The notes: a model not told the origin generated them from the sequence alone. A DNA stretch of 64,000 bases from Siphonodentalium dalli (GCA_032622095.1 CP136067.1:46173549-46237548); one strand, 5' to 3'; shown: positions 23,864 to 35,698, counted from the stretch's first letter. Translations and numbers: made by a program.

Positions 23864-24388
23864 TTAAAGGCACGGGCGGCGTTCGTTGCAGAAATATTTA
23901 TATTCGTTCAAATCGCCATCAACGGAAGGAATATTAAAATATATCTAGTTTTGTTCATATGCCAAACATAATCAACGCGCAGGTAGTATATTGTCGTCAA
24001 GACGTACGATGGTGTACGTCAACAGAACATGCTCGTGTTACAGACGTTTTGCCCCTGATTACATAAGACAGCGCAATTCTATTGGTTAATCACACATAAA
24101 TGATATAAGCGCTCTTTATTATTTCCATATCAGGAAAACAGTTACAAATAACGCTCTTTGTGTTTACCATATCCGGATCTAAACAAAAGCCAGGTTCTGA
24201 AACGTTTTTTGCTTTTGTTTACATAACAAAGGAAAAACATTTGACAATAACATACTTTTTATGCCATATTTCTGATTGGTATAAGAACAAAGTCTGTCTA
24301 TAGTTTACTATTCTTTCTGATTATGACGGTTTTTGACGGAGCTGAATATCTTTATAGCATACTCACCGCCAACACCGCCCGTATCTGT
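23864..24388 (-). mobile_element. MITE (AGGCACGGGCGGCG family), copy 1
   Basis: It starts TTAAAGGCACGGGCGGCGTT and ends AACACCGCCCGTATC. It is about 525 bp and co-linear, in reverse, with 29024-29547 and with a more diverged copy at 51318-51818. Shared words include TAACGCTCTTTGTGTTTACC and CGATGGTGTACGTCAACAG. Non-coding. Confidence 0.85.
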
Positions 24389-24689
24389 AAGTCTAAAATT
24401 ACTGATGATTGAGACAATAATGATCGCTCGTCTCACTTCTGTCCGAATTAATTTTGAAATTACCGATAAATTTGTATTCTCTAAGTTGTCTCGTTGAAAA
24501 GACAATCCGCGTGTTACTATAGCAAACATTTTTATATACTTTCGATGGATATATCTACATTACATTACTTAAATCGGAACTTTTCAAATTCTACTATGGA
24601 AACGTCGTCCCTGCGAGTGATGCCTCTTAGTTCTGCATATGTTTAATACGTGACCCACTTAACATTGCATATTTGTGCGTGAACTTGTG

Positions 24690-24765
24690 TTGTGGCCGAG
24701 CGCTTTGGGCCTTTTGGGAAAAGCGCTATATAAATGTTCTCTATTATTATTATTATTATATTTAA
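24690..24765 (+). repeat. SINE/LINE 3' tail with (ATT)n
   Basis: GAGCGCTTTGGGCCTTTTGG then AAAAGCGCTATATAAATG and an (ATT)n run. This GCGCTTT...AGCGCTATATAAAT hairpin followed by a triplet repeat is the well-known shared 3' tail of several metazoan SINE and L2/CR1-like LINE families. The upstream body is not recognised. Confidence 0.75.
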
Positions 24766-25074
24766 AATTACAAGATATGTCGGTATATTCTTGAATACAT
24801 GAGCCTATTGAACGATATCTGAAATTATTTACCAGTTTTAATCAAACACAGAGACGGTGGCTTCTATGAGGTTTTCTTCATTAGTAATGCTAACATTACC
24901 TGATTACAAAACGGATTCGTCAGTGACTGTTGACACAACAAATTAGGACGTACACGTAGTCGGGTTATGGTCTTATAAATCATTATTACAATAACAAATG
25001 TATCAACAGTTATCAACTTATTTGTCATGTGCATGCTAAACGTCTTCGGTGACGTGTCGAAACGTACGTGTGCC

Positions 25075-25155
25075 TGGGCCGAACCAACCAAGTGCCGAAA
25101 TGTCCTGCCAATTAGGTGCCGAAACGTCCAGGTGCCGAAAAGTCCTGCACCACCC
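25075..25155. repeat. short tandem motif GTGCCGAAAYGTCC
   Basis: Three clear copies (GTGCCGAAATGTCCTG, GTGCCGAAACGTCCAG, GTGCCGAAAAGTCCTG) and a decayed one upstream (GTGTCGAAACGTACG). Confidence 0.7.
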
Positions 25156-25250
25156 ACTCAATGCCTTCGAAGTTGGTTTGTGCGAACGAGCATAATGGTT
25201 TTCTATAAACGTCCGTGAAACAACTATCATCGGCAAGTATATGTCAAACA

Positions 25251-26062
25251 CAGGCTTGTCAACCGGTACCAGTACCGGTACCGATACCGGTGGTACTTGG
25301 CCGTTTCAACGGTACCGGTTCTGATACTCAGTACCGACGGTTCTCAGTACTCGCCAAAAACAGTAAATAGATCAGTATATATAGATCGATTAAATTTGAA
25401 GGAACTTTGCTCTTTTTAGTGTGTCGCATCTGCCGCTTGCATTATGGTATGCTACTATATGTCAACGGATCAAGCAGGCGGCGGTGGATGCCGAGTCTTG
25501 AAGCTGTTATCATTTTATTCAACAATGTATATATGTGTCATTGACTCAATGTGTGTTACATTATAACTTACATATGAGGATTGCAGCCTTGCAGGTGCAT
25601 AAAATTTATTTCAGTTTAAATTGTCATTCACCATATATATATACCCATCTTTCCGATGTATGTATTTGAGCGCCTGAATTTAAGCCCTAAACATAAAAGT
25701 TCTAACACTTATCAGGCTGCCTAAAAAATGGCACATTTTAGGTGATTGTTGTGGTTGATAAATCCAACCTTTTCAGACTATACTAATGCATGTATGTCAC
25801 ACATTTATGTGTGGCTGCTGTGGCATACGTGCATTAGGATAGTCTGACATGGTTGTATTTCTCATCTACAACAATCACCAAAAACTGGCACAAAGTTTCA
25901 TACATTACCAGTAATTACCACATTAGAATATACTCTTTTAAATATGTGATATGTAGTGGAATAAACAATCCAACACCAGTACCGGTACCGGTACCGCAGT
26001 TCCAACGCAGTACCGGTACCGGTATCGACTACCTTGGTACCGGCGGTACTTTGACAAGCCTG
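25251..26062. mobile_element. non-autonomous hAT-like element with 8-bp TSD
   Basis: GTCAAACA occurs exactly at both flanks (25243-25250 and 26063-26070). The termini CAGGCTTGTCAA and TTGACAAGCCTG are inverted repeats beginning CAGG, as in many hAT elements. Subterminal regions on both sides contain several GGTACCGGTACC words. The middle, 25735-25890, is a second long inverted repeat (GGTGATTGTTGTGGTTGATA, CAGACTATACTAATGCATGT and complements). No transposase ORF is present in the 812 bp. Confidence 0.88.
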
Positions 26063-26924
26063 GTCAAACATATATTGACTTTGTTCTTATTTTCATTTAT
26101 ATAATATCGATAGGGCAAGACACTGCGATCACGTCCGAGACCCGTTCGTACATGTATACCGCTCTATCGCCAAGATCCAGTGGCGGGATCATTCGTCAAT
26201 TTTAATAGATTTTACCTACAAATAATCACTGGAAGCCATATATCGGAAAGAGTGACAACTTGCGGCCATAATTATCGTCGGCTATACGGAGATGCAATCG
26301 AACCCGCCCGAAATTAATAACATGCACGACGCGTGCACTATCATAGTATTACTGTTACTTGTATTACTGCCTTTTTAAATCGTAAGCGGTCACATTTTAT
26401 TTGTTAGTTAAACATTAAGTCTTGTAGTGGGCGATCCCGTGTGGACCCGGGGTAGAATAGGCCACTGCGAGGGATAAGAGTCCCCTAATATGGCACTATG
26501 TTTGCCACGGGGTGCACCCCACGAGATGTGGTGTAGGAGTCCTGGTTGTACTAGTGCGGTTCGTTCCACCTGAGACACGGAACTGCGGGTACGGCTTAGC
26601 TCATGGTTCATTTTGGTGCTACATCTCTTCAAGACGGGTGGTTGAGCTGACCCGGCTCAATCCATCGGCTAGTCACGCCTCCTGTTCTGTTCTCTCCTGT
26701 CTCTTCGGTGTTCGTCCTGATGATTGTTGAATGTTGAATCCTGTATTGTTCACGCATATCTCACTGTGGTGAGGTACCGGGAGGCTGCTACATGCAGTGG
26801 CTAAACGGGTCACCGCTTCAGCTATTTACCAGCTATTAATTCGAAGCGTAGTCCGCGACGGCGGCTGGGCTAGTTGTAGATTTTCTCAAACCAAAAAATA
26901 CGACCTGATCATAAGAATGGTGAC
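26063..26924. other. GC-balanced unassigned stretch
   Basis: 26405-26880 is distinctly less AT-rich. GTGTGGACCCGGGGTAGAATAGG (minus one base, 26439-26462) resembles sequence I associate with molluscan interspersed repeats, but I cannot assign it. The ORFs here (26408-26632 minus, 26512-26730 plus) show no motif. Confidence 0.35.
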
Positions 26925-27102
26925 CAAGCCTTGAAATGGTGTGTCTGTCATTGGCAGAATGAGGTCCCCAGAGGGTGAATTTATTGATGCTACCCCGCAT
27001 AGCGGGCTAGCATCACAAAATTCACCCTCTGGGGACCTCATTCTGCTTACACCTCAGCAGAATGAGGTTCCCAGAGGGTGATTCACGCTATTTCAAGGCT
27101 TG
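26925..27102. mobile_element. small foldback element with nested hairpin
   Basis: Outer inverted repeats CAAGCCTTGAAATGGTG and CACGCTATTTCAAGGCTTG enclose a hairpin at 26954-27046, whose stem starts GCAGAATGAGGTCCCC and AGAGGGTGAATTT. A third copy of that arm follows in direct orientation (27056-27088, GCAGAATGAGGTTCCC). Confidence 0.8.
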
Positions 27103-27149
27103 ATGGTGACGCACTTAGTTCCGATGATGCTGGGTATTCCCTCGGTACT

Positions 27150-27318
27150 TACAGTAATGCTCTAATTAATCGACCTCTTAATCACAGAATAATTATGGGT
27201 AACTTTTCAAGATTTAGTCGGAAATATGGCTTGTTGCCATTCATCGGAAAGCTCTCCCCGAAAAGTTACCCATAATTATGCTGTGATTAAGAGGTCGATT
27301 AATTAGAGCATTACTGTA
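27150..27318. mobile_element. foldback MITE, copy 2
   Basis: The ends read TACAGTAATGCTCTAATTAA and TTAATTAGAGCATTACTGTA. It is related to 23230-23460 (shared AATTATGGGTAACTTTTCA and CGGAAATATGGCTTGTTGCC), but the right arm is shortened by a deletion of the inner part. The TA at both tips fits a Tc1/mariner-type target. Confidence 0.85.
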
Positions 27319-28140
27319 GCTTTGACCCGGTTATCAAAATACATTCTGTATTTGTCATTGATAAGAGACTCCAACGTATTGTTGGACAATTGAAATATGT
27401 CAAACCGATCAGGACCGGGCCAGTGGTTGACTCTCTCCTGATTGAATGTTCAAAGTAAGTTCAAAATGATGCTTTGTTGCAGTTGACAGCTATTGCACAA
27501 ACACCAGGTTAATCCTCACAAAACATTGAACAGTAGCAGAGCAGAGTTTTGAGAGCCCGCGTTTGTACTGTTTTGTTCCACAGATATAAGCAAGTATAGC
27601 TAGAATCTCCAGTGATCGTCTGTCGCGCGTTCTAGTATTAAATGGTCGTCTACTCATCAACCCAGTCACGTTATGACAGGGGTGTGGTGTATGTGAGGGG
27701 CGGTACACATTAGTCAGTCGTCTTGGGATAGCTGGAATCTCCAGTGAAAGTTCTGGTATATCAACGTCCACTCATATCCCAACTGGTTCACGTTAAGCAA
27801 TCCACGGAAGTGTGTAGGGTATGTGTGGTTGGGGTGGGGGATTAATAACTGAAGAGGATGTGGCGGTACTAGGATGTCGTACTACAGGCTCGTCATACTA
27901 CTTCACTGTCGTTTAAGGGTCAGACGCTTTGCCAAAATTTCCCGGTATTTCAAAACGGATTTTCTCAAAATTTGTTAGGAATATCTTTGTGAAATTTGGT
28001 ACAAGCGTTTATTGTGACACAATATTTAAGAAATATCGAGCATTTTGGATAATACGTGTATACTCATTTACTTCCGAGTCGGAGATATTGGCTGAGTTGG
28101 CACCACAGTTACTGATGTTCGCAGGTTTTCTAAGACAGTT
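27319..28140. other. unassigned DNA
   Basis: No recognised gene. An ORF at 27929-28150 (73 codons) immediately precedes the gag-like pseudogene but shows no motif, so I do not join them. Confidence 0.3.
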
Positions 28141-28146
28141 GATGGA

Positions 28147-28485
28147 CTAAAAGTTCCTTTGCATAGTTATATTTTGACTTTCAATTAGTGCGTACATTCG
28201 CCGGCATTGAAGGTTGAATATATGAAGATAGATTTGTCTACATATGTTTCAAATCCCTAAAATGTTTTAAATGTCATGAGTATGGTCATGGTCAACAACA
28301 TTGTAAAAGCAAAGAAACCATATTGTCACGCTATTCTATTCTGGTCATGACCATGACGATAAACCAAAAAACTGTTCAACTGTCAATGTCGTATGCTGCA
28401 ATGGATCGTTCATGTGGGACAATGAATTCAAATTTCAATGGTGTAAGGCCGAGAAACATTTATCATATTTTGTTTGAATAGTTAG
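28147..28485 (+). pseudogene. gag-like LINE ORF1 fragment with zinc knuckle
   Basis: Conceptual translation from 28147, interrupted by stops, reads VPLHSYILTFN, then SNP, then CFKCHEYGHGQQHC, a textbook C-x2-C-x4-H-x4-C knuckle at about 28264-28305. After a frame change, KPKNCSTVNVVCCNG and EFKFQWCKAEK follow, resembling the second Cys-rich unit of LINE ORF1 proteins. At least two stops (after TFN and before the knuckle) and one frameshift make it a relic. The nucleic-acid-binding role is known for the family. Neighbouring RT sequence is not found. Confidence 0.75.
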
Positions 28486-29023
28486 TGCTCGACCATCAAT
28501 TCAACCAGTCACATACTCTGCTGTCGTTTCTACAAAACAAAATGTGCTGAAGCCAGCACTCAGACAGACAACAGTCAGACCAACACCACTCGTGAATCAC
28601 AAGCGACACAATTTGACGCAACTTATATAACTGTCCCAGAACCTGTATCACAGGCCACGGAAACGTCTACCGAAGATTTCCGCCTCTACGGGGGGGGGAT
28701 GACAAAGTCTTAACCAACCGGCCGATCGATTCATTTTTTTCTCTTTAGCCTAAAGAGGCCAAAGTGTGGATTTCAGGGGGTTTTTCGTCCCGCCGATTCT
28801 CGAACGCTTTTCGCCTCCGGAGGCGGAAGATGCACCCGTTGATCAAACAATCCACTCAAGTTGGGCCAGTTACTGTAATACAGTCTATTAGTGTTGATGC
28901 TTTTGCTCCATCAAAATGTGCCTGTTGCTTCGAAACCAAAATTGCCAAAGTCTCCCCGACGTTTAGGCTCTCGGAAAGAGAGGTTCATATATCAAAATTT
29001 GACCAGGTGGTTGAGAGAAACGT
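28486..29023. other. possible further ORF1 remnant
   Basis: A G-run at 28690-28698 and an 87-codon ORF at 28764-29027 lie between the zinc-knuckle relic and the next MITE. The ORF has no motif I recognise. Its last residues enter the MITE. Confidence 0.3.
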
Positions 29024-29547
29024 TTAAAGATACGGGCGGCGTTGGCGGTGGGTATGCTGTTAAAATATTCAGCTCCGTCAAAAACCACCATAAACAGAAA
29101 GAATAGTATAATATAGACAGACTTTGTTCTTATAACAATCAGACATATGACATAAGCAGTATGTTATTGTCAAATGTTTTCCTTTGTTATGTAAACAAAA
29201 GCAAAAAACGTTACAGAACCTGGCCTTTTAGATCCGGATATGGTAAACATAAAGAGCGTTATGTGTTAATGTTTTCTTGATATGGAAATAATAAAGAGCG
29301 TTTATATAATTTGTGTGTGATTAACCAATAGAATTGCGCTGTGCAATGTAAACAGAAGCACAACTTCTGTAACACGGGCAGGCTCTTGTTTACGTACACC
29401 ATCGTACGTCTTGGCGACAATATACTATTTACGCGCTGATTATGTTTGACATATGAACAAAACTATATATATTTTAATATTCCTGCTGTTGATGGCGATT
29501 TGAACAAGTATGAATATTTCTGCAACGAACGCCGCCCGTGCCTTTAA
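29024..29547 (+). mobile_element. MITE (AGGCACGGGCGGCG family), copy 2
   Basis: Starts TTAAAGATACGGGCGGCGTT and ends GAACGCCGCCCGTGCC then TTTAA. The inverted orientation relative to 23864-24388 makes the two arms potentially pairable over half a kilobase. TTAA lies at both tips. Confidence 0.85.
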
Positions 29548-30326
29548 CACTACAAGGCACCGAACAGTATATGTGGATTGAGGCTGTCGGTTGAACTAAA
29601 GAAGACATTCTTCCGTCTCAGTCACCGACCGTCAATTTGACGAACTGTTAAAGGTCCGTGCGCGATTCATCAGACTTTATTAATACCTTTTCTATGCAAA
29701 ATCTTATGTTTAAAAAAGCTACTTTACATATCTCGATGCGCAGACTTTGTAATTTCGTGTTATTTATTTGCTATTTATAACGTATCATTGTACTAGTTTA
29801 ATACGTTTTATAGTATGCTTGCACACCAGTCAGTTCTTCTATTTATTTATATAATTATTATATAATTTAAACCATTGTTATATAAACAGTACGGTTACAG
29901 TGGCATTACCGATCAAATTGCAATTATATTCCAAAGTTTAATCAACACTTTACGATAAACATTGGAAATGGTCAAAGCATTGAAAAATATTCTGAAAATA
30001 AGATCTAGACTAAAATGTTTGAACTTAACAAACGATCAATGATGTCTGTTGACACATCACGGTTACCGTGACAATGGTTTCAACACGCAAAATGTCGTTA
30101 TTGGAGAGCTAGTAATAATCAATATACAGTGTAAGTTTGTCTCTTCTCCATTGCATGCTGTTCTTGGTGGTGATGTTTTTATACAGATTTATATATTTTT
30201 GGCATATTAACCCACTGTGAGCGCCTTTGGGTCCCTACAGTTCGTGCATACTCTGAGGCCCTATTTACACGGCAACTACACGTATTCCGTGATATATACA
30301 GTCACGACAAAATGGCATAACTGCAA
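29548..30326. other. unassigned AT-rich DNA
   Basis: No gene or clear repeat is seen. Confidence 0.35.
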
Positions 30327-30692
30327 AACATATCCTCGCGCAAATACGCACATAAATCGACATATAATATGAAATAGGTACATAGTGTGATTATTACATT
30401 ATGAAATAAGCAGATAATGGACTCATGGACGTTATTTCGTTTTATGACACGGACCACATTGAAACCAATGCTAAAGAGCGTACATCTGCAAAGTCGTGAC
30501 GGTGAGTTGGCTTATTTATGTCATTGTCCGTACATGATCTGCTTAGAATCTGCCTGAGTCGATAATGTGACTAAAACGCTCTCATTTTCAACACATTATC
30601 GACTCAAAATGAGGCGATTCTAAGCAGATTATCTACATAAACAATGTTATGTTATAAGCAGATAATGCGCGGATTATCGGAGAACGGGCTGG
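30327..30692 (+). mobile_element. MITE (AAGCAGATAATG family), copy 1
   Basis: AACATATCCTCGCG, ATAATATGAAATAGGTACAT, GAAATAAGCAGATAATGG and ATGAGGCGATTCTAAGCAGA are shared in order with 44251-44597 and, inverted, with 39632-39891. The right part contains an internal inverted repeat around CACATTATCGACTC. Non-coding. Confidence 0.8.
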
Positions 30693-31330
30693 ATATACAT
30701 TCACGATAAAATGGCATAACAGTAATTTCCGATGTGGCTCATTTAACCTCCAAATCATGTACACGCAATTTACGAGCAGAATGTCATATCAATACACTCA
30801 ATACCATTCTACTTTTGTCACGATCGGCAACGAAAAATTTAATATGATGCACCATCATGTGTATACTCTCGATTACCCTTGTGGGCATGGATCTTGGGAC
30901 TTACGGGGAAATTTCGAGAAAAGCCGCATCTTCGGTTATAGCCGATATTGGAAGTACTTCTGCGCATGTCTATTTCTGAGACATTTCGAACGACAATAAC
31001 GACACAGCTTCCATTATCCAATAATGGAATTACAAACAATAATTTTCTTGTAATTTAATCATCGAACTTACAAGAAACATTACCTTTTCATGAAGTCAGA
31101 ATAGTATTGTCATCGAACCCAGAGATAAAACATCCATGTATCAACACACATTCACATTTGTTATTCATTGCCCGCTATTTTCGTTCATTTTCCGCCATTT
31201 TTGGAAATGATCGGGAGTACGATATAGCTCGCATCCAGGATCTGGTGGAAACGTGATGTCACATTTCCTGGCGATCGGTAACTTCGAGGTCCCATCTCCG
31301 GATGCAGCGCTTCTCGAAGTCACGCACTGT
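30693..31330. other. unassigned DNA
   Basis: The antisense ORFs at 30757-30999 and 30839-31039 have no motifs. Nothing else is recognised. Confidence 0.3.
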
Positions 31331-31886
31331 GGCCCGATTCGTCATCTCAGGTTTAAACCTGGTCTACGTAAACATCTAGGTTTAAACCGCCGTGAGTCAG
31401 CAAAATCCGTGGTTTAAACCCGCGACCGCAGGTCTAAGTGACGTATTCGTCATATTTGGTTTAAACCTGGTCCAGCCAGACCAGTGGTTTAGCAATAGTG
31501 TCTCCGTACCGTCGAGATAATTAATCGTACTTTCCTAATATGGACCGCCTCGTTTTATTAATTGCGAAAATCAGTAATTACGACAGCGACCATATTTTGA
31601 ATGGAAATTTATAAACGAGAAGCACTCACACATATAAAGCGAGTGGAGATAAGTTTTTCAATTTCGATATTTTTTTGCGTTTTATAAGCTTAAACCGGCA
31701 ACTAAACCATCTAATTCGGCGGTCCAGCTAAACCAGCTTTACCGATGCTAAACTTGAGATGACGAATCCGTCTTTTCTTCATCGCGGTTTAGAATTGTCA
31801 AACAATCAATCAAAGGGTGGAGCTGTAAATTATCTCGTGTGAGGGTATGTATAAGTGGCGACTGCCGACTAGTGTTATCATGTCAC
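31331..31886 (+). mobile_element. GGTTTAAACC element, copy E1, left part
   Basis: It begins with a CCCGATTCGTCATCTC end and carries repeated GGTTTAAACC words. It is co-linear with 31969-32525, ending GTGTTATCATGTCACA. Its continuation is not here but at 34204, which suggests that a later insertion split the copy. No coding capacity. Confidence 0.75.
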
Positions 31887-34203
31887 ATAAGGATTAACTG
31901 TCATGTGGACTGTTTTTATGGAGATGTAACGGTGAGGTAAGTGGACATAACTTGTGTAAAACAAGAAAGCCGGATTCGTCATCTCAGGTTTAAACTGGTC
32001 TACGTAAACCTCTAGGTTTAAACCGCCGTCAGTCAGCAAAATGCGTGGTTTAAACCCGAGACCGCAGGTCTAAGTGACGCATTCGTCATCTCTGGTTTAA
32101 ACCTGGTCCAGCCAGACCATTGGTTTAGCAGTAGTGTCTCTGTATCGTCGAGATAATTAAACGTACTTTCCTAATGCGGACCGCCTCGTTTTATTGATTG
32201 CGAAAATCAATAATTACGACAGCGGTCATATTTTGATTGGAAATTTATAAGCGAGAAGCAATCACACATATAAAGCGTATGGGGATAAGTTTTTGCCAAT
32301 TGCAATATTGTTTTTGCGTTTTATAAGCTTAAACCGGCAACTAAACCATCTAATTCGGCGGTCCAGCTAAACCAGTTTTATCGAGGCTAAACTTTAGATG
32401 ACGAATCCGTCTTTTCTTCATCGCGGTTTAGTATTGTCAAACAATCAGTCAAATGGTGGAGCTGTAAATAATCTCGAGCGAGGGCGTGTCTAAGTGGCGA
32501 CTACCGACTGGTGTTATCGTGTCACAGTTGATTCATTCGCACGCGAGCTTTGCTCACATATTGACATGTTCCTAAATATATGATTTTTACAACTATCTTG
32601 TGGTTTTTTTGTTTGGCTTGTGGCAATCAAAAATACTGGGTTTGTTTTAATTTTTACACCAAAAACGATGCTACTGCATGACCAGATATAGTTTGCAGTC
32701 CTAAACTTATATTGCTATATGAGTCAAATTTGATAACTTATTTTGATGTAGACCATTCCACAAAGCTCTACTCTGGCTAAGCCCATAAATTCTCATAATA
32801 TTCTATCAGTTCAAAACATGGGAACCTTTTTGATTTTCTACATCACGGGAAATTTATGACATTGAACAAGAATCAACGCATGTAATATATTTCTTTATTA
32901 AAAGCTGTCCCTCTGCATGGTTGCCCACTTCCAAACAGTTCAGATGCCGCTTATGGTGTGCACTCATAAGCAAATTGCCTTTACTTGACTGGATTTACTC
33001 GATTATGGAGACTTTATTCAGCGCCAGAGGGGCTTTACGCACATTTTGATTATTTGAACATTTTAATTAAAACAAAATTAATTAAATTTAAAACAAACTA
33101 AAGTTAATTTAAATTTGAAATTTCATTTCTTTTTAGATTCAACTCCTTACTCAATTTAACACAATGTTTTATTTTGTTTTAAATTATATTTTTCTTATTT
33201 TAAAATCAAAATTAAAAAAAACCTAACGCCGTTATACCACACGAATCACCACACCCAATTTAATTGAAATCGGTCCAGGTGTATTGGAGAACAGTTAGTT
33301 GCGAACAGACAAACGGACATACAGATAGACAGCTCCTATACCCTTTAATATATACATATATACATGTAAATGCACCAAATGTTGTCTTGCGGGTGAAGCA
33401 TCCTGCAGAAATCTATCACAAACAAAGTGATGAACAGAGCGTGAAACTCGTGTTGAGAGACATGTCCTTTGTTAAATTAATTTAAACACAGAATGAGATC
33501 GGATTATTGAGCGATACTTGTTTCTCAATGAATAAATCCAGTGAGCGTGCACGCGGTCACGATAATTTATGACTTATCAATAACCATTATGCCGGCCTAT
33601 CATTTGGTCCGATTGGTAAGAGGGTAGTCATATCACCGAACCGAGTTGTCAATTAGCTGGCAACTGAACGAGAAAACGCCCCCTTAGACCAGGTTTGGCT
33701 GGACCACCAACGTAGGTTTAAACCAGGTTTAAACTTTGAGGTTTAAACCGGAGATGACGAATCCGGCCGAAGGGTTTTATACATACAAGTTATGTCCACT
33801 TACCTCACCGTTACATCTCCATAAAAATAGTCCACATGACAGTTAATCCTTATATTTATATACATTTAGCGAAAAAGCCACTTTTGTAAATATATTTAAA
33901 TCGAAAAGTGTATCGTGACAAGATCAGCCCAAAATACCCAATAGCACCCTTGGCAAAAGTTAATAGGAACAATTTCTCTTCATGTTGAAACCCGATGATG
34001 TATTAAGTCAATCCTGCGGGAGTCAAAATGCGCCCAAAGCATTACGCGTTCGTCTTTCCAAACCTAATGACGTATCGATGGTGTTATTAGCTTGGTGTTA
34101 TGAGGCGTTGCTCATTCACCGAGAAATAACTGCAACTAGCCACGTGGGCGCCGACCAATCAGAATGCTGGATTTAGTGATGACAACACTTAGTGTGTAAA
34201 TAT
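31887..34203. mobile_element. insertion splitting E1, containing intact copy E2
   Basis: Contents in order: an arm at 31887-31968 (TAAGGATTAACTGTCATGTG...), copy E2 (31969-33766), and the same arm inverted at 33767-33853 (...CACATGACAGTTAATCCTTA). A spacer of 350 bases without match follows (33854-34203). E2 starts GCCGGATTCGTCATCTC and ends GAGATGACGAATCCGGC. A retroposon-tail-like segment (33205-33350) lies inside E2. The outer ends do not form a clean inverted repeat, so the mechanism of insertion is open. Confidence 0.65.
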
Positions 34204-35431
34204 AGTTGATTCATTCGCACGCGAGCTTTGCTCCGATATGGATATGTCCATTCAATATGATTTTTACAACTATATTGTGGTGTTTTTTTTTGGCTTGTGG
34301 CAATCACAAATACTGGCGTTTTCTACGAATTCATTTGAATGGTTCAACGTTTTAATTTTGACACCAAAACAATGCTACTGCATGACCAGATATGCTATAC
34401 ACATAGTTTGCAATCCTAAACTTATATTGCTATATATGAGTCAAATTTGATGTAGATCATGCCACAAAGATATACTCTGTCTCCGCCCATAAATTCCCAT
34501 AATATTCCACCAGTTCAATACATAGGAACTCTTTGATTTTCTGCATGACGGAAAATGTATTACATTGAAAAAATCAACGCATGTAATATATTTCTTTATT
34601 AATAGCTGTGCCTCGGTTTGCTTGCCCACTTCAAACAGTGCAGATGCCGCTTCTGGTGTGCACTCATAAGCAAATTGCTTTTACTTGACTGACCTCTTGG
34701 TCCAGGATTGACTCGATTATGGGGCCTTTATTCAGCGTCAGAGGGGCCTGCGTCACATTTGCGAACATTTTGATCATTTGAACATTTTAATTAAAAAACA
34801 ATTAATTATATTTAAAACAAACAAATATTAATATAAATTTTAAATATTGTTTCTTGTTAGATACAACTCCGTACTCAATTTAACAACACAATTTTTTCAT
34901 TTAAAAAAAATTAATTTGTTCTTATTTTTAAATCAGTTTTAAAACAGTTGCGAACAGAAAACGGACATACATATATACAGCTCATATACCCTTTAATATA
35001 TACATATATACATGTAAATACACCAAATTTTGCGGGCAAAGCATCTTGCAGAAATCTATCACAAACAAAGTGATAAACAGCGCGTGAAACTCGTGTGGAG
35101 AGACATGCCCTTTGTCAGATTGATTTAAACCCACAAAGAGATCGGATTAATGGTCCATGAGCGATACTTATTTCTCAAACAATAAATCCAATGAGCGTGC
35201 ACGCGTTCGCGATAATTTATGACATGTCAATAACCATTATATCGGCTTGTCTTTTGGTCCCATTGGTAAGAGGGTAGTTTGACTGTATGCTCATATCACC
35301 AAATCGAGTTGTCAATTAGTTGGTAACTGAACGACAAAAACGCCCCATTAGACCCGGTTTGGTTGGACCGCCAATGTATGTTTAAACCAGGATTAAACTC
35401 GGAGGTTTAAACCGGAGATGACGAGTCCGGC
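34204..35431 (+). mobile_element. GGTTTAAACC element, copy E1, right part
   Basis: Co-linear with 32526-33766: GTTGATTCATTCGCACGCGA, GGCTTGTGGCAATCA, a TTAATTAAA-rich zone, GAAATCTATCACAAACAAAG, then GGTTTAAACCGGAGATGACG. Together with 31331-31886 it reconstitutes one element of about 1.78 kb, against 1.80 kb for E2. The retroposon-tail segment is shorter here because of a deletion near 34940. Confidence 0.75.
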
Positions 35432-35698
35432 CTGTATGTCCGTCACGGTAGCTTTAATTTGGCACAGGTTCCAACTTTGAGCGAGCTTCATCGCCTGGTA
35501 GAATGTCAGCTATTTGGCACGCTCGTTGAGACTGTGATTTAGAGGGCTATTCACTGCGAATTTCTGCAATTTCACCTCCATCGTTCCAATTGTCGGCCAC
35601 TTGTGAGGAGTCGAGACACGTACATTGAAACTGATTGACCATATCTACGCGAAGTGACGGGGGGGGGGGCTACGCTGGCGCAACATTAAAGACACTGT

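Noticed and set aside
28764-29106. Two overlapping ORFs as a host exon after the zinc-knuckle relic
   Set aside because: They run into the MITE and show no motif; continuity with the gag-like relic cannot be shown because of stops and frame changes.
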